A stretch of DNA of 17,880 bases from Actinomycetota bacterium (GCA_012719015.1 JAAYBE010000017.1:1-17880); one strand, 5' to 3'. Counted from the first letter of the stretch, positions 1 to 7,443 are shown. A program made the numbers and translations. The notes: a model not told the origin generated them from the sequence alone.

Positions 1-639
1 ACCGGCGTCACGCGCGAGCTCCGCCACGCGCCGCTCGTGCTCCGGGTACGCGTAGCCGTGGATGAGGGCGATGGCGACGGCATCGAGCCCTGCGCGGCGG
101 GCCTCCGCGAACCCGCGCCGCACGCCGGGCTCGTCGAGGGGCCGCACGACCTTCCCGTCGGCGCCGACCCGTTCGTCCACCTCGAGGACACGCGCGTAGG
201 CCGGCGCCGGCAGGCGGATGTCGAGGGCGAAGATGTCGGGGCGGTCCTGGTAGCCGATGCGCAACGCGTCACCGAAGCCGCGCGTGGTCACGAAAAGGGT
301 CGGTGTGCCCTCGCGCTCCAGCAGCGCGTTGGTCGCCACCGTGGTACCCATGCGGACCTCGGCGACGAGCCCTTCGGGGATGGGCTCGTCGCTGTGCAGA
401 CCGAGCAGCCGCCGCACGCCCTCGACGGCGGCGTCCTCGTAACGGCCGGGATCGACGGAGAGGAGCTTGTCCGCGTGCAGGTCACCCTCCGGCGACCGGG
501 CCACCACGTCCGTGAACGTGCCGCCCCGGTCGATCCAGAAGCGCCAGCCGTGGCGCTCCTTCGCCCCGCTGCCGCCCGGTCCGGGTCGTGCCGCCCCCGC
601 TGGGTTCCTCTCCGGGCCGACTTGGGCGTGCGAGTCCAT
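1..639 (-). CDS. hyuA: Hydantoinase A / 5-oxoprolinase family protein, N-terminal part (cut by window edge)
   Basis: The reading frame is open from an ATG at 639 down to base 1, giving 213 codons with no stop, so the gene continues beyond the window. After about 30 residues rich in Gly, Ala and Pro comes FWIDRGGTFTDVVAR (about residues 34-48), the glycine-rich ATP-binding start of the hydantoinase/oxoprolinase N-terminal domain. MGTTVATNALLER follows at about residues 97-109 and is equally typical. Known members (HyuA, 5-oxoprolinase, acetone carboxylase beta) are cytoplasmic enzymes that hydrolyse or carboxylate with ATP; the substrate cannot be told from this part. The usual partner HyuB would lie outside the window. 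A TANNNT box 7 bases before the ATG supports this start and suggests a leaderless mRNA. It diverges from nth with only 56 bases between the start codons. Confidence 0.9.
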   Translation of the reverse strand, partial: MDSHAQVGPERNPAGAARPGPGGSGAKERHGWRFWIDRGGTFTDVVARSPEGDLHADKLLSVDPGRYEDAAVEGVRRLLGLHSDEPIPEGLVAEVRMGTTVATNALLEREGTPTLFVTTRGFGDALRIGYQDRPDIFALDIRLPAPAYARVLEVDERVGADGKVVRPLDEPGVRRGFAEARRAGLDAVAIALIHGYAYPEHERRVAELARDAG

Positions 640-646
640 GGCGGCG

Positions 647-652
647 AGGCTA
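647..652 (-). promoter_or_regulatory. Candidate -10 box (TAGCCT) of the hydantoinase A-family gene
   Basis: On the minus strand TAGCCT is followed by exactly 7 bases and then the ATG at 639. This TANNNT-N7-ATG arrangement recurs at other unit heads in the window and is typical of leaderless actinobacterial genes. I see no convincing -35 box. No Shine-Dalgarno sequence lies between the box and the ATG. Confidence 0.55.
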
Positions 653-682
653 CCACGCCGACGGGTGGGGAGCGCGTCCCGG

Positions 683-688
683 TATACT
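683..688 (+). promoter_or_regulatory. Candidate -10 box (TATACT) of the endonuclease III gene
   Basis: TATACT is followed by 7 bases and then the ATG at 696, with no Shine-Dalgarno sequence between. Transcription would begin at or very near the A of the start codon, giving a leaderless mRNA. The box overlaps the small palindrome GTATAC. This promoter and the divergent one share a 56-base spacer, so their upstream regions must overlap. Confidence 0.6.
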
Positions 689-695
689 GCCTCCG

Positions 696-1373
696 ATGGG
701 CAGATCGTCACCTCGAGATCGACTGAAGCGCGCGGCCGACGTCCTCGACGACTTCTACGGCCGCCCCGTGCTCACGCCCCGTCTCCCGCCCGTCGACGAG
801 CTCGTGTTCACCGTACTCAGCCAGAACACGGCGGACGTGAACACGGAGCGCACGTTTGCAGCGCTCAGGGAGGCGTTCCCGGACTGGTCCGCCGTGCGCG
901 ACGCGCCGGTCGAGCGCATCGAGGCGACCATCGCGCTCGGCGGTCTGGCGCACACCAAGGCGCCGCGTATCAAGGGAATCCTCGAAGCTCTGAGCGGGCG
1001 GACCGGGGCGCCGGACCTCGGCGAGCTCGACGGGATGAGCGACGAGGAGGCGCAGGCGTACCTCGTCGCCCTGCCCGGCGTCGGTCCCAAGACGGCCGCC
1101 TGCGTGCTGCTCTTCGCGCTCGCGCGGCCCGTCATGCCCGTGGACACGCACGTCCATCGCGTCGCGCGGCGGCTCGGCGTGATCGACGGAAGGGTGAGCG
1201 CCGAACAGGCGCATCCGCTGCTCACGGAGCTGGCGGGATCGGACGACGCGGGGCAGATCTACGCCGTGCACGTCGGCTTCGTACGGCACGGCCGCCGCAT
1301 CTGCCACGCCCGTCGGCCGGCCTGCGCCGAGTGCCCCCTGGCGCCGATGTGCCCGTCGGCCGGCCTCGTCTAG
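696..1373 (+). CDS. nth: Endonuclease III (DNA glycosylase/AP lyase)
   Basis: 225 residues, a normal length for bifunctional endonuclease III, which removes oxidised pyrimidines in base excision repair and cuts the abasic strand. LSQNTADVNT (residues 41-50) lies in the usual early helical region. The helix-hairpin-helix LPGVGPKTAACVL (126-138) holds the catalytic Lys132, and VDTHVHRVARRLG (149-161) holds the catalytic Asp150. The C terminus has the 4Fe-4S signature Cys203-x6-Cys210-x2-Cys213-x5-Cys219. The frame stays open upstream to 588, but the ATG at 696 fits the start of the fold and sits 7 bases after a TATACT box, so I prefer it. The stop codon interlocks with that of the convergent ATPase gene. 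Confidence 0.95.
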   Translation: MGRSSPRDRLKRAADVLDDFYGRPVLTPRLPPVDELVFTVLSQNTADVNTERTFAALREAFPDWSAVRDAPVERIEATIALGGLAHTKAPRIKGILEALSGRTGAPDLGELDGMSDEEAQAYLVALPGVGPKTAACVLLFALARPVMPVDTHVHRVARRLGVIDGRVSAEQAHPLLTELAGSDDAGQIYAVHVGFVRHGRRICHARRPACAECPLAPMCPSAGLV

Positions 1374-4075
1374 CTCCGGCGGGCGCTCTCCGGCCGGCTG
1401 AGCGCCGCCCCTTCGGCCGCGGCCGCCCGGGCCGCCGCCCTGGCGCACTCGTTGCCCGGATCCTGTGCCGTCCCCAGCCAGCGGTCCAGGACGCCGGTCT
1501 TCCACACCAGCAGGCAGAGCTGGCTCCAGGCGAAGGCGAGCCCGGTCAGGGTGAGGTACTGCCAGACGGGCAGGGCGGTGAGCTCGAAGAGGGTACGTCC
1601 GAGCGGGACGGCGAGCACCGCCGCCATGCAGAGGAAGAGGAAGCCCACCACGGCGAGCATCCGTCGATCCTTGCGCTCCGCCGGCGCGCCGCCGCTCCAC
1701 CAGTCGTTGGGCGGCGCGATCATCAGGATCAGGAGCGTCGAGGCGAGGCACGCGAAGATGGTGAGCGCGGTCATCGCCGGAGGATACGCGTGGGTGATCA
1801 GCTCCCGGCTTCCCGCCCCCGGATGTGCAGCGAGGTAGCTCGCCTTGGCCGGCAGCGCCCAGGCGAGGTAGATCGCGGTCGCGAACGCGGCCATGAGCAG
1901 CGTGGTGGGCACGACGAAGCGGGCGAGGAGCTTGAAGAGCCCGACCTTGGGGGTCGGACCCGGCCGCGACCAGAGAGCGAAGGCCACCGCCGGCACCGTG
2001 GCGCCGAACCACGAGAGCAGGGCCGACTGCCGGGGCGCGAAGGGAAAGCCGCCCAGCCCCGTCACGACGGCGATCATGAGGACCTTGAAGAAGATGCGCA
2101 CCATGAAGATGCGCAGGATGTCGTTCATGCCGTTGACGATGCGCTGGCCCTCCCGGAAGGCGAAGGGCAGGGGCGCGAAGGTGTCCTTCATGAGGATGAG
2201 GTCGCCGACGCTGCGGGCGGCCTGGCTGCCGCCCTGCATGGCCACGGCCACGTTGGCCTGCTTGAGGGCGATGACGTCGTTGACGCCGTCCCCGATCATG
2301 GCGACGTAGCGCCCGCGTTCGCGCAGGGCCGCGACCAGGTCCTGCTTCTGCTCGGGCGTCACGCGGCCGAAGATGCCGGCCGCGTCGGCGCGGGCGGCGA
2401 ACTCGTCGGGAGTGAGCTCGGCGAGCTCGGCTCCGGAGACGGCCACGAGCTCATGCGGCGGCCCCTCGGGAGCCGCCGTCGGCGGGGGCTCCGCCGCGTC
2501 CTTCGGGCGCGCCGGGAGCGTGTCGCAGTAGGCGTCGACACCGACGCGGCGCCGGAGTGACTGCACGCCGGCCTGGGTGGCGAGGGCGACCACCGTCCGC
2601 GGGTTGTCGCCCGAGATGATCTTGACGTCGATGCCGGCCGCGGAGAACTCCTCGAGCGTCCCGCGCACGCCGGGGCGCAGCTCGTCGCTGAAGCAGACGA
2701 GGGCGAGTCCCCGGAGCCCTGCCGGGAGCTGCGGGGGCGAGTCGGGCGCCGCGGCGAAGGCGGCGACGTCGTCGCGGCCGGCGAACAGCACGACGCGCAG
2801 GCCGCGCGTCGTCCACTCGTCGGCCTGCGCGCGCCAGTCCGTCCCGTCGCCGAGCGCCGCGGCCAGCACCTCGGGGGCGCCCAGCACGTACGTGCCGCGC
2901 GCCTCTCCGTCGGCGAAGGCGAGGCCGCTCCACTTGCGCTCGGAGCTGAAGAGGGCCTCGTGCGCGGCGGGGACGCGCTCGGCCGGCAGGGCGCGGCGCA
3001 GCGCCTCGATCGTCCGGTTCGCATCGGTGGTGCCGGCGGCGAAGGCGCCGAGCAGGCGCGCGGCGCGCGCGCCGTCGGCGCCCGTCCCCGCCGGTCTGCC
3101 CTCGGCGCCCAGCGGCGCCAGCTCCTCGAACGTGACGACCCCCGAGGTCAGCGTCCCGGTCTTGTCGGTGCACAGCACGTCCACGTTGCTCAGACTCTCC
3201 ACGGCGTTGAACTGCTGCACGAGCACGTCCTTGCCGAGCAGGCGCACGGTGCCGAGCGCGTAGGTGAGGGCGATGCTCAGCACCAGTCCGTTGGGGATCA
3301 ACGCCAGGATCACGGTGGACATGCGGACGCTCTCCACGAAGGGCAGGTCGACGGCCACGTTGCGGATCCAGACCAGCGCCTCGAAGACGACCACGACGAT
3401 CAGCAGCGCGCGCACGATCTGGATCACCTGCCGCTGCAGGGGCGTGACCTCACGCTTGAAGACCTTGGCCTTCGCGGTCAGCTTGTTGGCGAAGCTCTCG
3501 AGGCCGACGCGCTCCGCCTCGTAGTAGCCGCCGCCCGTCATGCAGAAGCTGCCCGACAGCAGTCCGTCGCCGGGCCGCTTGGTCACCAGGTCCGACTCGC
3601 CCGTCAGCAGGCTCTCGTCGACCTCCATCCGGCTGCCCGCCACCAGGGGCCCGTCCACCACCGCCTGGTCACCGGGCTCGAGCCGCAGGACGTCGCCCCG
3701 CACGACCTGTGACGGGTCCAGCTCGACCAGGCTGCCGTCACGTACCACCTTGACCTTGGGACGCAGGAGGATCGCCATCCGGTCCATGACCCGCTTGGCA
3801 CGGATCTCCTGGAAGAGGCTGATCACGGTGTTGGCGCCGATCACGAACATGACGGCGAACGCATCCAGGGGTTTGCCGAGGGCCAGCAGCAGCGCGCCGA
3901 GGAAGTAGAAGAGGTTGTTGATGAAGTTGAAGACGTTGTCGCGGACGATGCGCCCGTAGGTGCGCCCGGCCCTGATCTCCACGTCGTTGCCGTGGCCGGC
4001 CGCACGCCGGCGGTCGGCCTCGGCAGTGGTGAGGCCGTGCAGTCCGGGCGGGAGCATGTCGGAGGCCGTCGCCAT
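1370..4075 (-). CDS. CtpE-like P-type cation-transporting ATPase
   Basis: 901 residues. Motifs in order: TGES (158-161, actuator domain), the TM4 motif PNGL (261-264), the phosphorylation motif CTDKTGT with Asp304, KWSG in the nucleotide-binding domain (381-384), SGDNP (488-492) and GDGVND (595-600). The N-terminal stretch with RTYGRIVRDNVF and VISLFQEIRAK, and KWSG itself, match my memory of mycobacterial CtpE, a calcium-linked ATPase. The C-terminal half holds several further membrane spans. TM4 carries Asn262 where calcium pumps have the Glu of PEGL, so the ion is uncertain. A low-complexity Pro/Ala insert lies at about 520-540. The frame opens at a TTG (4093), but that codon overlaps a promoter-like -10 region, so I take the ATG at 4075. 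It is the only gene of its unit, convergent with nth. Confidence 0.88.
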   Translation of the reverse strand: MATASDMLPPGLHGLTTAEADRRRAAGHGNDVEIRAGRTYGRIVRDNVFNFINNLFYFLGALLLALGKPLDAFAVMFVIGANTVISLFQEIRAKRVMDRMAILLRPKVKVVRDGSLVELDPSQVVRGDVLRLEPGDQAVVDGPLVAGSRMEVDESLLTGESDLVTKRPGDGLLSGSFCMTGGGYYEAERVGLESFANKLTAKAKVFKREVTPLQRQVIQIVRALLIVVVVFEALVWIRNVAVDLPFVESVRMSTVILALIPNGLVLSIALTYALGTVRLLGKDVLVQQFNAVESLSNVDVLCTDKTGTLTSGVVTFEELAPLGAEGRPAGTGADGARAARLLGAFAAGTTDANRTIEALRRALPAERVPAAHEALFSSERKWSGLAFADGEARGTYVLGAPEVLAAALGDGTDWRAQADEWTTRGLRVVLFAGRDDVAAFAAAPDSPPQLPAGLRGLALVCFSDELRPGVRGTLEEFSAAGIDVKIISGDNPRTVVALATQAGVQSLRRRVGVDAYCDTLPARPKDAAEPPPTAAPEGPPHELVAVSGAELAELTPDEFAARADAAGIFGRVTPEQKQDLVAALRERGRYVAMIGDGVNDVIALKQANVAVAMQGGSQAARSVGDLILMKDTFAPLPFAFREGQRIVNGMNDILRIFMVRIFFKVLMIAVVTGLGGFPFAPRQSALLSWFGATVPAVAFALWSRPGPTPKVGLFKLLARFVVPTTLLMAAFATAIYLAWALPAKASYLAAHPGAGSRELITHAYPPAMTALTIFACLASTLLILMIAPPNDWWSGGAPAERKDRRMLAVVGFLFLCMAAVLAVPLGRTLFELTALPVWQYLTLTGLAFAWSQLCLLVWKTGVLDRWLGTAQDPGNECARAAARAAAAEGAALSRPESARRS

Positions 4076-4083
4076 CGTACGCG

Positions 4084-4113
4084 ACGGTATCAACGCGGCC
4101 GGCGCCGGTCCAA
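4084..4113 (-). promoter_or_regulatory. Candidate promoter of the P-type ATPase gene
   Basis: On the minus strand TTGGAC (4113-4108) is followed by an 18-base spacer and TACCGT (4089-4084), and 8 bases later comes the ATG at 4075. There is no Shine-Dalgarno sequence, so the mRNA is probably leaderless. The 184-base spacer between this gene and nrfA (4076-4259) otherwise shows nothing I can name, including no clear terminator for the nrf operon. Confidence 0.5.
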
Positions 4114-4259
4114 CAGCGATCCCAGACGGACGTTCACGCCCGGCGGGACCATGCGCCGCCGCCGGCTCGACGACCCCGTCGTGTGCGTGGCGCGCGTCTC
4201 ACCGGCGGCGTGTCGGCCGTGGCGGCGGAGACCGTCGCCCTCGGCTCTGCGGCGCCGGG

Positions 4260-5708
4260 CTATCTCGCCGTGCGCAGGGACGCGAGCGCGATCATCCCTT
4301 GTCGCGCGTAGTCGATCGCCAGACCGAGGTTGCGCGCCGTCTCCTGAGGCGAGTGGAAGCCCATGGAGTTCTCCGCGTTCACGAAGTCGGTGCGCCACTG
4401 GGCCTTGCGCTGGAAGTCGCGGGCCTCGGCGAGTTGTCCGTCGGTCGCGCCGGCCTTCTTCGCCGCCGCGATCGCCTCGATCAGCTCGACGGTCGCCTGT
4501 TCCGCCGTGTCCAGCAGCTGTTTGGAGCGCGCCTGGATCGTCTCGGCGCGGGCGACGATCTCGTCGGTGTCGTAAGCGTGGCAGGTCGCGCAGGCGCGTT
4601 CCGCGTCGAGCAGCGGGCTGCGCACATGGTGGTCGCTCACCTTCATCGCGCCCTCACGTACGTACGGCATGTGGCAATCGGCACAGGCGACCGACGACCG
4701 CGCGTGCACGCTCGTGTTCCACGTCTCGAATTCCGGATGCTGCGCCTTGAGCACCCCGGCACCGCTCTGGGCGTGCTCCCAGTCCGACCACCCCACGGTG
4801 TCGTAGTAGCGCTCGATGTCCTCGCTGCGGATGCCGTCGTGCCACGGGTACGTGAGCAGCTTCTCTTCGCCCTTGAAGTAGTACTCCACGTGACACTGAC
4901 CGCAGACGAAGGCGCGCATCTCCTGCCGCGAGGCCTCCTCGTTCGGGTCGTAGGGCTGGTCGCGGTCTCCCTCGCGCCAGCGCGTGATGCTGGGCAGGTG
5001 CGGAAGCGCGGCCTTCGACTCGGCAAGACGCCGGATCCCGGCGAGGAACGCGGGTCGGGTGACGCGCAGGTCCATCGTCTCGGGGTCATGGCAGTCGATG
5101 CAGGCGACCGGATGCTCCACGAGCTTGGTCGCCTCGAGATAGGGCATCGGGTTGACCGCCTCGAAGCCCTTCTGCACGGCCGCCTGCCGCACGGGGTCAC
5201 GCAACGACGCGCCCTCGGCCGGCCGCGCGCCGGCCTCGACCCCGGCCTCGTAATAGGCCTTGAGCACCGAGCCGTGGCAGTGCAGGCAGGCGCCGGGCTG
5301 CTCCTTCTCCGTCACCCTCCTGGTGGTCCGCTGGTCCTCCAGGCTGTAGGCGTGGCCACGCTCCTCGTCGTACTGGATGGCGAAGGCGTACCCGTCGAAG
5401 ATGGTGAGCAGGCGGGGGTCGGCGTCGAGCTTGCTGAAGGCCTCGCTGCCGCCGTACCTGGTGCGCTCCGTGTCGACCGTGCGCCGGTAGCCGTCGTACT
5501 GGCGCGGGAAGTTGCGCCCCCAGATGGCCGGATCGATGGAGTCCTCGTCGAGTTCCTCGATCGCGAAGTAGGCGCGCTCACCCTCGGCCTTGCGCTCGAC
5601 GATGTTCTGTCCGAGCGCCATGACCCCGATCGTGGCCGCCGCGACCACGACGATCGTGGCGACGTAGAACCAGGGACTCGCCAGCAGCCGCCCCAGCCGC
5701 TCTCTCAT
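4260..5708 (-). CDS. nrfA: Pentaheme cytochrome c nitrite reductase NrfA (ammonia-forming), CXXCH active-site type
   Basis: 482 residues with one N-terminal membrane span (about 13-33), so the protein is exported and probably anchored outside. Five heme-binding motifs: CLHCH (141-145), CIDCH (203-207), CGQCH (269-273), CADCH (342-346) and CATCH (373-377). Active-site elements known from E. coli NrfA are present: CHVEYYF gives the calcium-ligand Glu275 and Tyr276, and KAQHPEFETW gives Lys321, Gln323 and the catalytic His324. NrfA reduces nitrite to ammonium with six electrons. In classic NrfA the first heme motif is CXXCK, with Lys as ligand to the catalytic heme; here it is CXXCH, a known minority form. 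The Shine-Dalgarno AAGGAGG lies 7 bases before the ATG, and nrfH ends 12 bases upstream, so the two form one operon. Confidence 0.93.
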   Translation of the reverse strand: MRERLGRLLASPWFYVATIVVVAAATIGVMALGQNIVERKAEGERAYFAIEELDEDSIDPAIWGRNFPRQYDGYRRTVDTERTRYGGSEAFSKLDADPRLLTIFDGYAFAIQYDEERGHAYSLEDQRTTRRVTEKEQPGACLHCHGSVLKAYYEAGVEAGARPAEGASLRDPVRQAAVQKGFEAVNPMPYLEATKLVEHPVACIDCHDPETMDLRVTRPAFLAGIRRLAESKAALPHLPSITRWREGDRDQPYDPNEEASRQEMRAFVCGQCHVEYYFKGEEKLLTYPWHDGIRSEDIERYYDTVGWSDWEHAQSGAGVLKAQHPEFETWNTSVHARSSVACADCHMPYVREGAMKVSDHHVRSPLLDAERACATCHAYDTDEIVARAETIQARSKQLLDTAEQATVELIEAIAAAKKAGATDGQLAEARDFQRKAQWRTDFVNAENSMGFHSPQETARNLGLAIDYARQGMIALASLRTAR

Positions 5709-5720
5709 GACGGTGCCTCC

Positions 5721-6236
5721 TTATCTCGTCGGGCCGTGGCCGACGTCACGGTGACAGTGGGTGCAGTCGGGGCCTTCCTCGTCGCTGCCGTAGTGACCGG
5801 TGATGTCGGCGACGAGGTCCCGGTGGCAGGCGCGGCAGTTGCGCCTCAGCGCCGCTGCGTTGCCCGGCTTGATGCGGATCGGTTCATCGAAGTCCTGCAG
5901 CGTGAAGGCGCTCGAGTGGTGCCAGCCGTTGCGCGCCTTGCCGAGGTACTTGGAGACGAGCGGGTGAGGGACGTGACAGTCGTTGCAGGTGGCGACGCTG
6001 CGGTGGGGTCCCTTGACCCAGCCGTCGTACTGCTCGTTCATGATGTGGCAGTTGATGCACGCCTCAGGGTCGTTGCTGAGGTACGAGAGACCGCCGGCGT
6101 AGGCGAGCGTGAACACGCCGGCGCCGAGAAGAAGACCGACGAGCACCGCAGCGGCCAGGGCGAGCCAGCGCGGGATTGCGCGAGCCCTGGCCCGGCCTGC
6201 GTCCCTCTTTTGCGCGACGTCCTCCATCGCCCCCAT
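5721..6236 (-). CDS. nrfH: Tetraheme cytochrome c NrfH, quinol dehydrogenase subunit of nitrite reductase
   Basis: 171 residues of the NapC/NrfH family. One membrane helix (about 23-46) is followed by four heme motifs: CINCH (60-64), CNDCH (84-88), CRACH (134-138) and CTHCH (158-162). The first reads CINCHIM; a Met two residues after the His is the unusual distal feature of heme 1 in NrfH. NrfH takes electrons from membrane quinol and passes them to NrfA on the outer face. It is the first gene of the nrfHA unit, and its TAA overlaps the nrfA ribosome-binding site. The first ATG (6236) has GGTGGAG four bases upstream, rather close; a second in-frame ATG (6227) would shorten the protein by three residues. 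The 5' leader could form two hairpins. Confidence 0.93.
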   Translation of the reverse strand: MGAMEDVAQKRDAGRARARAIPRWLALAAAVLVGLLLGAGVFTLAYAGGLSYLSNDPEACINCHIMNEQYDGWVKGPHRSVATCNDCHVPHPLVSKYLGKARNGWHHSSAFTLQDFDEPIRIKPGNAAALRRNCRACHRDLVADITGHYGSDEEGPDCTHCHRDVGHGPTR

Positions 6237-6280
6237 CCGTCTCCACCGGTCCGTGCTCGACCGGCTTCGTCACGCCTCCT

Positions 6281-6298
6281 CGCACGACGCGTCGTGCG
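6281..6298. promoter_or_regulatory. 18-bp perfect palindrome between nrfH and the reductase gene
   Basis: CGCACGACGCGTCGTGCG is perfectly self-complementary and sits about 45 bases before the nrfH ATG, in the spacer between two divergent genes. It could be an operator for a dimeric regulator, or a 7-bp RNA hairpin in the nrfH leader. In a GC-rich genome such a palindrome is still unlikely by chance in so short a spacer, but the regulator is unknown. Confidence 0.4.
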
Positions 6299-6311
6299 GG
6301 CGGCGTACGCT

Positions 6312-6327
6312 TGTGCACGTTATCACG
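6312..6327. promoter_or_regulatory. CRP/FNR-superfamily-like site overlapping a candidate nrfH -10 box
   Basis: TGTGC-ACGTTA-TCACG matches the CRP-type layout TGTGA-N6-TCACA with one mismatch in each half and the correct 6-base spacer. Read on the minus strand, its centre is TAACGT, a possible -10 box for nrfHA. A regulator bound here would then block nrfHA transcription, or could act on the divergent reductase gene. The motif GTGCACGTT is repeated at 6313-6321 and 6359-6367. Confidence 0.35.
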
Positions 6328-6417
6328 AGCCTCGGTCGTCTGCATCCTCGAGAGTCGAGTGCACGTTTCGTGTGTGACGGCCCTCCAAAGGTGGAACCGT
6401 GTGTGTGAGGTCATCGC

Positions 6418-6424
6418 AGGAGGG
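6418..6424 (+). promoter_or_regulatory. Strong ribosome-binding site deciding the start of the NADP reductase gene
   Basis: AGGAGGG lies 6 bases before the ATG at 6431. The frame is open much further upstream (to 6176), through the nrf promoter region, so this site together with the FAD-binding motif beginning at residue 7 fixes the start. Confidence 0.8.
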
Positions 6425-6430
6425 ACCGAC

Positions 6431-7363
6431 ATGAGCACCTACGACATCGCGATCATCGGCGGGGGACCCGCCGGGCTGGCGACCGCCATGTACGCCGGTC
6501 TCCGTGGTCTCGGCGCCGTCGTATATGAGGCCGAGGCCTTCGGAGGTCAGCTGATCAACCTGTATCCCACCAAGCCGGTCAGCAACTTCCCGGCACAACC
6601 GTCGCTCCCGTCGCGGGAGCTCGCCCTGAGGCTGGCGGAGCAGGCCGAGAGGTTCGGGGCGGAGCTCCGCGAGGGGCGCGCCGTCGAGGACGTGACGCCG
6701 GTGGACGGCGCGTTCCGGATCCGCGGCTCGCTGCGCCGGGACGAGGCGCGGACCCTCGTCCTCGCTCTCGGCCTGGGCCGGTTCACGCCGCGGCGCCTCG
6801 GCCTGGACGACGAGGAGCGCTTCCTCGGCAGGGGGCTCGCGTACCGGCTGCCCCCTCTGGAGGACATCCGGGCCAAGCGCGCCGTCGTGGTCGGCGGCGG
6901 AGACACGGCGCTCGACACCGCGCTCTCGCTGGCTGAGGTCGCCGAGGTCACCGTGGTGCGCCGGCGTGACGAGTTCCGCGCCTTCGCGCACACCCAGGAC
7001 AGGTTCTCCGAGGCCGGGATCGCGGTGGTCAGCAACGGCGAGGTCGTCGGCCTCAGGGGCGACGAGCGCCTCGAGAGCATCGTCGTCCAACACCCCGACG
7101 AGTCGACCGTGGAGCTGCCCGCCGACCTCGTGCTCGTCAGCATCGGCCAGGTGCCGGACCTCTCCGGTTCGGAGCAGTGGGGACTGGGGCTCGGCGGCCG
7201 GCGGGTCGAGGTCGATTCCGCCATGGAGACGAGGATCCCGGGCGTCTACGCCGTCGGCGATTACGCGTCGTACACGGGCAAAGTGCGCATGATCGCCACG
7301 GCTGTGGCCGAAGGGTCCACCGCCGCCGCCGCCGCGGAGCGACACCTCGCGGCGGCCGCCTGA
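6431..7363 (+). CDS. Ferredoxin/flavodoxin-NADP+ reductase, thioredoxin-reductase-like type
   Basis: 310 residues. The FAD-binding motif IIGGGPAGLATAMYAGLRG lies at residues 8-26 and FGGQLINLYPTKPVSNFP at about 37-54. A second Rossmann motif, VVVGGGDTALDTALSL (152-167), with RRRDEFRAFAH (177-187), binds NADPH. The CxxC redox pair of thioredoxin reductases, expected just before the second Rossmann motif, is absent. The C-terminal GDYASYTGKVRMIATAVAEG (276-295) matches the end of YumC-type ferredoxin-NADP+ reductases. I therefore assign electron exchange between NADP(H) and ferredoxin or flavodoxin in the cytoplasm. At 310 residues it is a little shorter than the 330-350 usual for YumC, lacking the C-terminal tail. 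It is divergent from nrfHA and apparently transcribed alone. Thioredoxin reductase is the main alternative but is made unlikely by the missing cysteines. Confidence 0.85.
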   Translation: MSTYDIAIIGGGPAGLATAMYAGLRGLGAVVYEAEAFGGQLINLYPTKPVSNFPAQPSLPSRELALRLAEQAERFGAELREGRAVEDVTPVDGAFRIRGSLRRDEARTLVLALGLGRFTPRRLGLDDEERFLGRGLAYRLPPLEDIRAKRAVVVGGGDTALDTALSLAEVAEVTVVRRRDEFRAFAHTQDRFSEAGIAVVSNGEVVGLRGDERLESIVVQHPDESTVELPADLVLVSIGQVPDLSGSEQWGLGLGGRRVEVDSAMETRIPGVYAVGDYASYTGKVRMIATAVAEGSTAAAAAERHLAAAA

Positions 7364-7371
7364 CGCCCACC

Positions 7372-7406
7372 GGCGGTCGCGCCGGCGCCGAGGGCGGTCG
7401 CGCCGG
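7372..7406 (+). repeat. Tandem 14-bp direct repeat downstream of the reductase gene
   Basis: GGCGGTCGCGCCGG occurs exactly at 7372-7385 and again at 7393-7406, a 21-base period or two helical turns. The first copy, with two more bases, forms the hairpin CCGGCG-GTCG-CGCCGG (7370-7385) seven bases after the stop of the reductase gene. The second copy can form only a 4-bp stem. It may be a terminator without a T tract, or paired operators for the gene at 7457. Confidence 0.4.
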
Positions 7407-7443
7407 GGGCCGGTCTGGCTGCGTCGGGTCGGCACGCGGGTGA

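Noticed and set aside
467..2560. 697-codon plus-strand open frame
   Set aside because: Runs over nth in another frame and antisense to the ATPase gene; Arg-rich translation without motifs.
3960..6377. 805-codon plus-strand open frame
   Set aside because: Antisense to nrfHA and the start of the ATPase gene, with no recognisable domain.
6431..7363. Thioredoxin reductase
   Set aside because: The fold and FAD/NADP motifs fit, but the catalytic CxxC is absent and the C terminus matches ferredoxin-NADP+ reductases.
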